From Rubritepida sp. (GTDB lineage: Bacteria; Pseudomonadota; Alphaproteobacteria; Acetobacterales; Acetobacteraceae): DNA of 7,321 nucleotides. Under the pieces are notes generated by a model. It was not told the origin of the DNA. It did not search any database and saw only the letters and a program-made list of their open reading frames with translations. The position numbers and the translations under genes are program-made. Location of the stretch: assembly GCA_022843345.1 (NCBI GenBank), contig JALHNW010000088.1:1-7321 (forward strand), read 5' to 3'. Below, piece by piece: positions 6,300 to 7,321 of the stretch. Positions within the stretch are counted from its first letter, which is position 1; each line of letters begins with the position of its first letter.

Positions 6300-6878
6300 T
6301 TGAGCACCGATCCCTACGCCCTCTTCGCCGAATGGCTGGCGGAGGCGGCGGCGAGCGAGCCCAACGACCCCAACGCCCTGTGCCTGGCCACCTGCACGCC
6401 CGAGGGCCGGCCCTCGGCCCGCATGGTGCTGCTGAAGGGCCATGATGCGCGCGGCTTCGTGTTCTACACCAACCTGGAATCGCGCAAGGGCCGGGAGCTG
6501 GCGACCAATCCCTTCGCCGCGCTGTGCTTCCACTGGAAGACGCTGCAGCGCAGCGTGCGCGTGGAAGGCGCGGTGGAGCCTGTGAGCGACGCGGAGGCGG
6601 ACGAGTACTACGCCTCACGCGCACGCGGCAGCCGCATCGGCGCCTGGGCGTCGCGCCAGTCCCGCCCGTTGGAAGGTCGCTGGGCGCTGGAGAAGGCGGT
6701 GGCCGACTACACGCTGAAGTTCGGCATCGGCGCCATCCCGCGGCCGCCGCACTGGTCGGGCTTCCGCGTGGTGTCCGCGCGCATCGAGTTCTGGCGCGAC
6801 ATGCCCTTCCGCCTGCACGAACGCCGCGTCTTCCACGCCGACGGCGCGGCGTGGCGCGAGGAGGCGCTGTATCCGTGA
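6300..6878 (+). CDS. pdxH: Pyridoxamine/pyridoxine 5'-phosphate oxidase
   Basis: FMN-dependent cytoplasmic oxidase that converts pyridoxamine or pyridoxine phosphate to pyridoxal phosphate (vitamin B6). From TTG 6300 it has 192 residues, within the family range. FMN-binding blocks are RMVLLKG (41-47), FYTN (55-58) and SRKG (61-64). Substrate-binding residues of the E. coli enzyme match Y103, R107 and S111 (YYASRARGS), and R171/H173 in RLHER. The C-terminus ends in ALYP, as is usual. One oddity is S85 in LQRSVRVEG, where most homologues I recall have Gln (E. coli Q111, an FMN contact). TTG is chosen because of AGGAGA upstream; ATG 6261 would add 13 residues. The stop overlaps the next gene as GTGA. 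Divergent from fabI. Confidence 0.96.
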   Translation: MSTDPYALFAEWLAEAAASEPNDPNALCLATCTPEGRPSARMVLLKGHDARGFVFYTNLESRKGRELATNPFAALCFHWKTLQRSVRVEGAVEPVSDAEADEYYASRARGSRIGAWASRQSRPLEGRWALEKAVADYTLKFGIGAIPRPPHWSGFRVVSARIEFWRDMPFRLHERRVFHADGAAWREEALYP

Positions 6879-7321
6879 CGCCGGAGGGCCTCCTGCGCGG
6901 CATGGCGGAGGAGGTGGTGGAGACGCACATCTCGCGCGTCTTCCTCGGCCGCGAATTGGCGTGGAAGGTGAAGAAGCCGGTTGACCTCGGCTTCCTGGAC
7001 TTCACGACGCTGAGGGAGCGCGAGCGGCTGGTGCGCCACGAATTCGCGCTGAACGCGCCGCATGCGCCGGGCCTGTACCGCCGCGTGGTGGCGGTGACGC
7101 GCACGCCCGGCGGCAGCCTGGCGCTGGATGGGGCGGGCGAGCCGGTGGAATGGGTGCTGGAGATGCGCCGCCTGCCGCATGGCGCCTTCCTGGACGTCGC
7201 CCCCCTGCCCGACCCGCGCGCCCTGGGCGACGCGGTGGCGGCGCTGCACGCCAGCGCGCCGCTGCGGGACGGTGATGGGTCGCTGGCCGGCATCATCGCG
7301 CAGAACCGCGATTCCGCGCTG
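6875..7321 (+). CDS. COG2187-type kinase-like/ATPase protein, N-terminal part (partial)
   Basis: GTG 6875 overlaps the pdxH stop (GTGA), and the frame stays open to the window end, giving 149 residues. The segment [19 protein letters not shown] (about 16-34), followed by [18 protein letters not shown], is highly characteristic of the aminoglycoside-phosphotransferase-like domain of COG2187 proteins. These usually continue into an AAA/zeta-toxin-like P-loop kinase domain. K31 to K34 correspond to the expected nucleotide-contacting region. The substrate of the family is not established to my knowledge, and the second domain, if present, lies outside the window. Coupling to pdxH suggests co-expression, perhaps only for compactness. 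No Shine-Dalgarno stands out, in line with re-initiation after pdxH. Confidence 0.85.
   Translation, partial: MTPEGLLRGMAEEVVETHISRVFLGRELAWKVKKPVDLGFLDFTTLRERERLVRHEFALNAPHAPGLYRRVVAVTRTPGGSLALDGAGEPVEWVLEMRRLPHGAFLDVAPLPDPRALGDAVAALHASAPLRDGDGSLAGIIAQNRDSAL

Noticed and set aside
6196..7296. Upstream extension of the fabI frame on the minus strand
   Set aside because: It runs antisense to pdxH and the COG2187 gene, and the residues before fabI's ATG at 6195 are low-complexity Arg/Pro/Ser. FabI homologues begin near [16 protein letters not shown].
1434..7314. GANTC (CcrM-type) sites as regulatory elements
   Set aside because: The few I found lie within coding sequence, none in the intergenic gaps, so there is no sign of a regulatory role.
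1..7321. tRNA, rRNA, CRISPR array, insertion sequence or phage attachment site
   Set aside because: I saw no cloverleaf-like segment, regular direct repeats with spacers, transposase-like product or flanking terminal repeats. The toxin-antitoxin pair has no visible mobile-element borders.

Overview
The window is GC-rich, gene-dense bacterial chromosome. Gene content, GC-loaded third codon positions and remembered protein resemblances point to an alphaproteobacterium, most likely Acetobacteraceae/Rhodospirillales (Roseomonas-like). This placement is inference from memory, not a search. It looks like a core region carrying one small accessory module.

Positions 1-3961 (all + strand) hold a tightly packed run: the last codons of an IalB-like gene, rlmN (23S rRNA/tRNA adenine-C2 methyltransferase), a small two-helix membrane protein missed by simple ATG-based calling, an MFS transporter, and argG (argininosuccinate synthase). 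Junctions are translationally coupled (ATGA, GTGA, a 16-base overlap) up to the MFS gene. A 58-base gap with a good Shine-Dalgarno then precedes argG. The 3' end of the MFS gene is unusually rich in G tracts.

Positions 3958-4731 encode a voltage-sensor-like, six-helix potassium channel with filter TTTGFGD and a C-terminal four-cysteine zinc ribbon. Its first standard start codon lies inside the first membrane helix. Family-like coding sequence continues upstream to the argG stop, so the true start is either a non-standard CTG (CTGA overlap with argG) or is hidden by a one-base G-run difference.

Positions 4728-5351 are a type II toxin-antitoxin pair, RelE/ParE-like toxin first and Xre-type antitoxin second. 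A compact promoter sits in front, with a perfect inverted repeat between the -35 and -10 elements and a predicted transcription start at the toxin ATG.

Positions 5359-6195 (- strand) are fabI, ending 7 bases from the antitoxin gene. Across a 104-base G-rich gap, the divergent + strand pair is pdxH (TTG start, strong Shine-Dalgarno) and, by a GTGA overlap, the start of a COG2187-type kinase-like/ATPase protein that runs off the window end.

I found no wholly new system. The points most worth a second look are the channel's start, the TA operator-promoter, the G-quadruplex-like tract before argG, and the zinc-ribbon channel itself.
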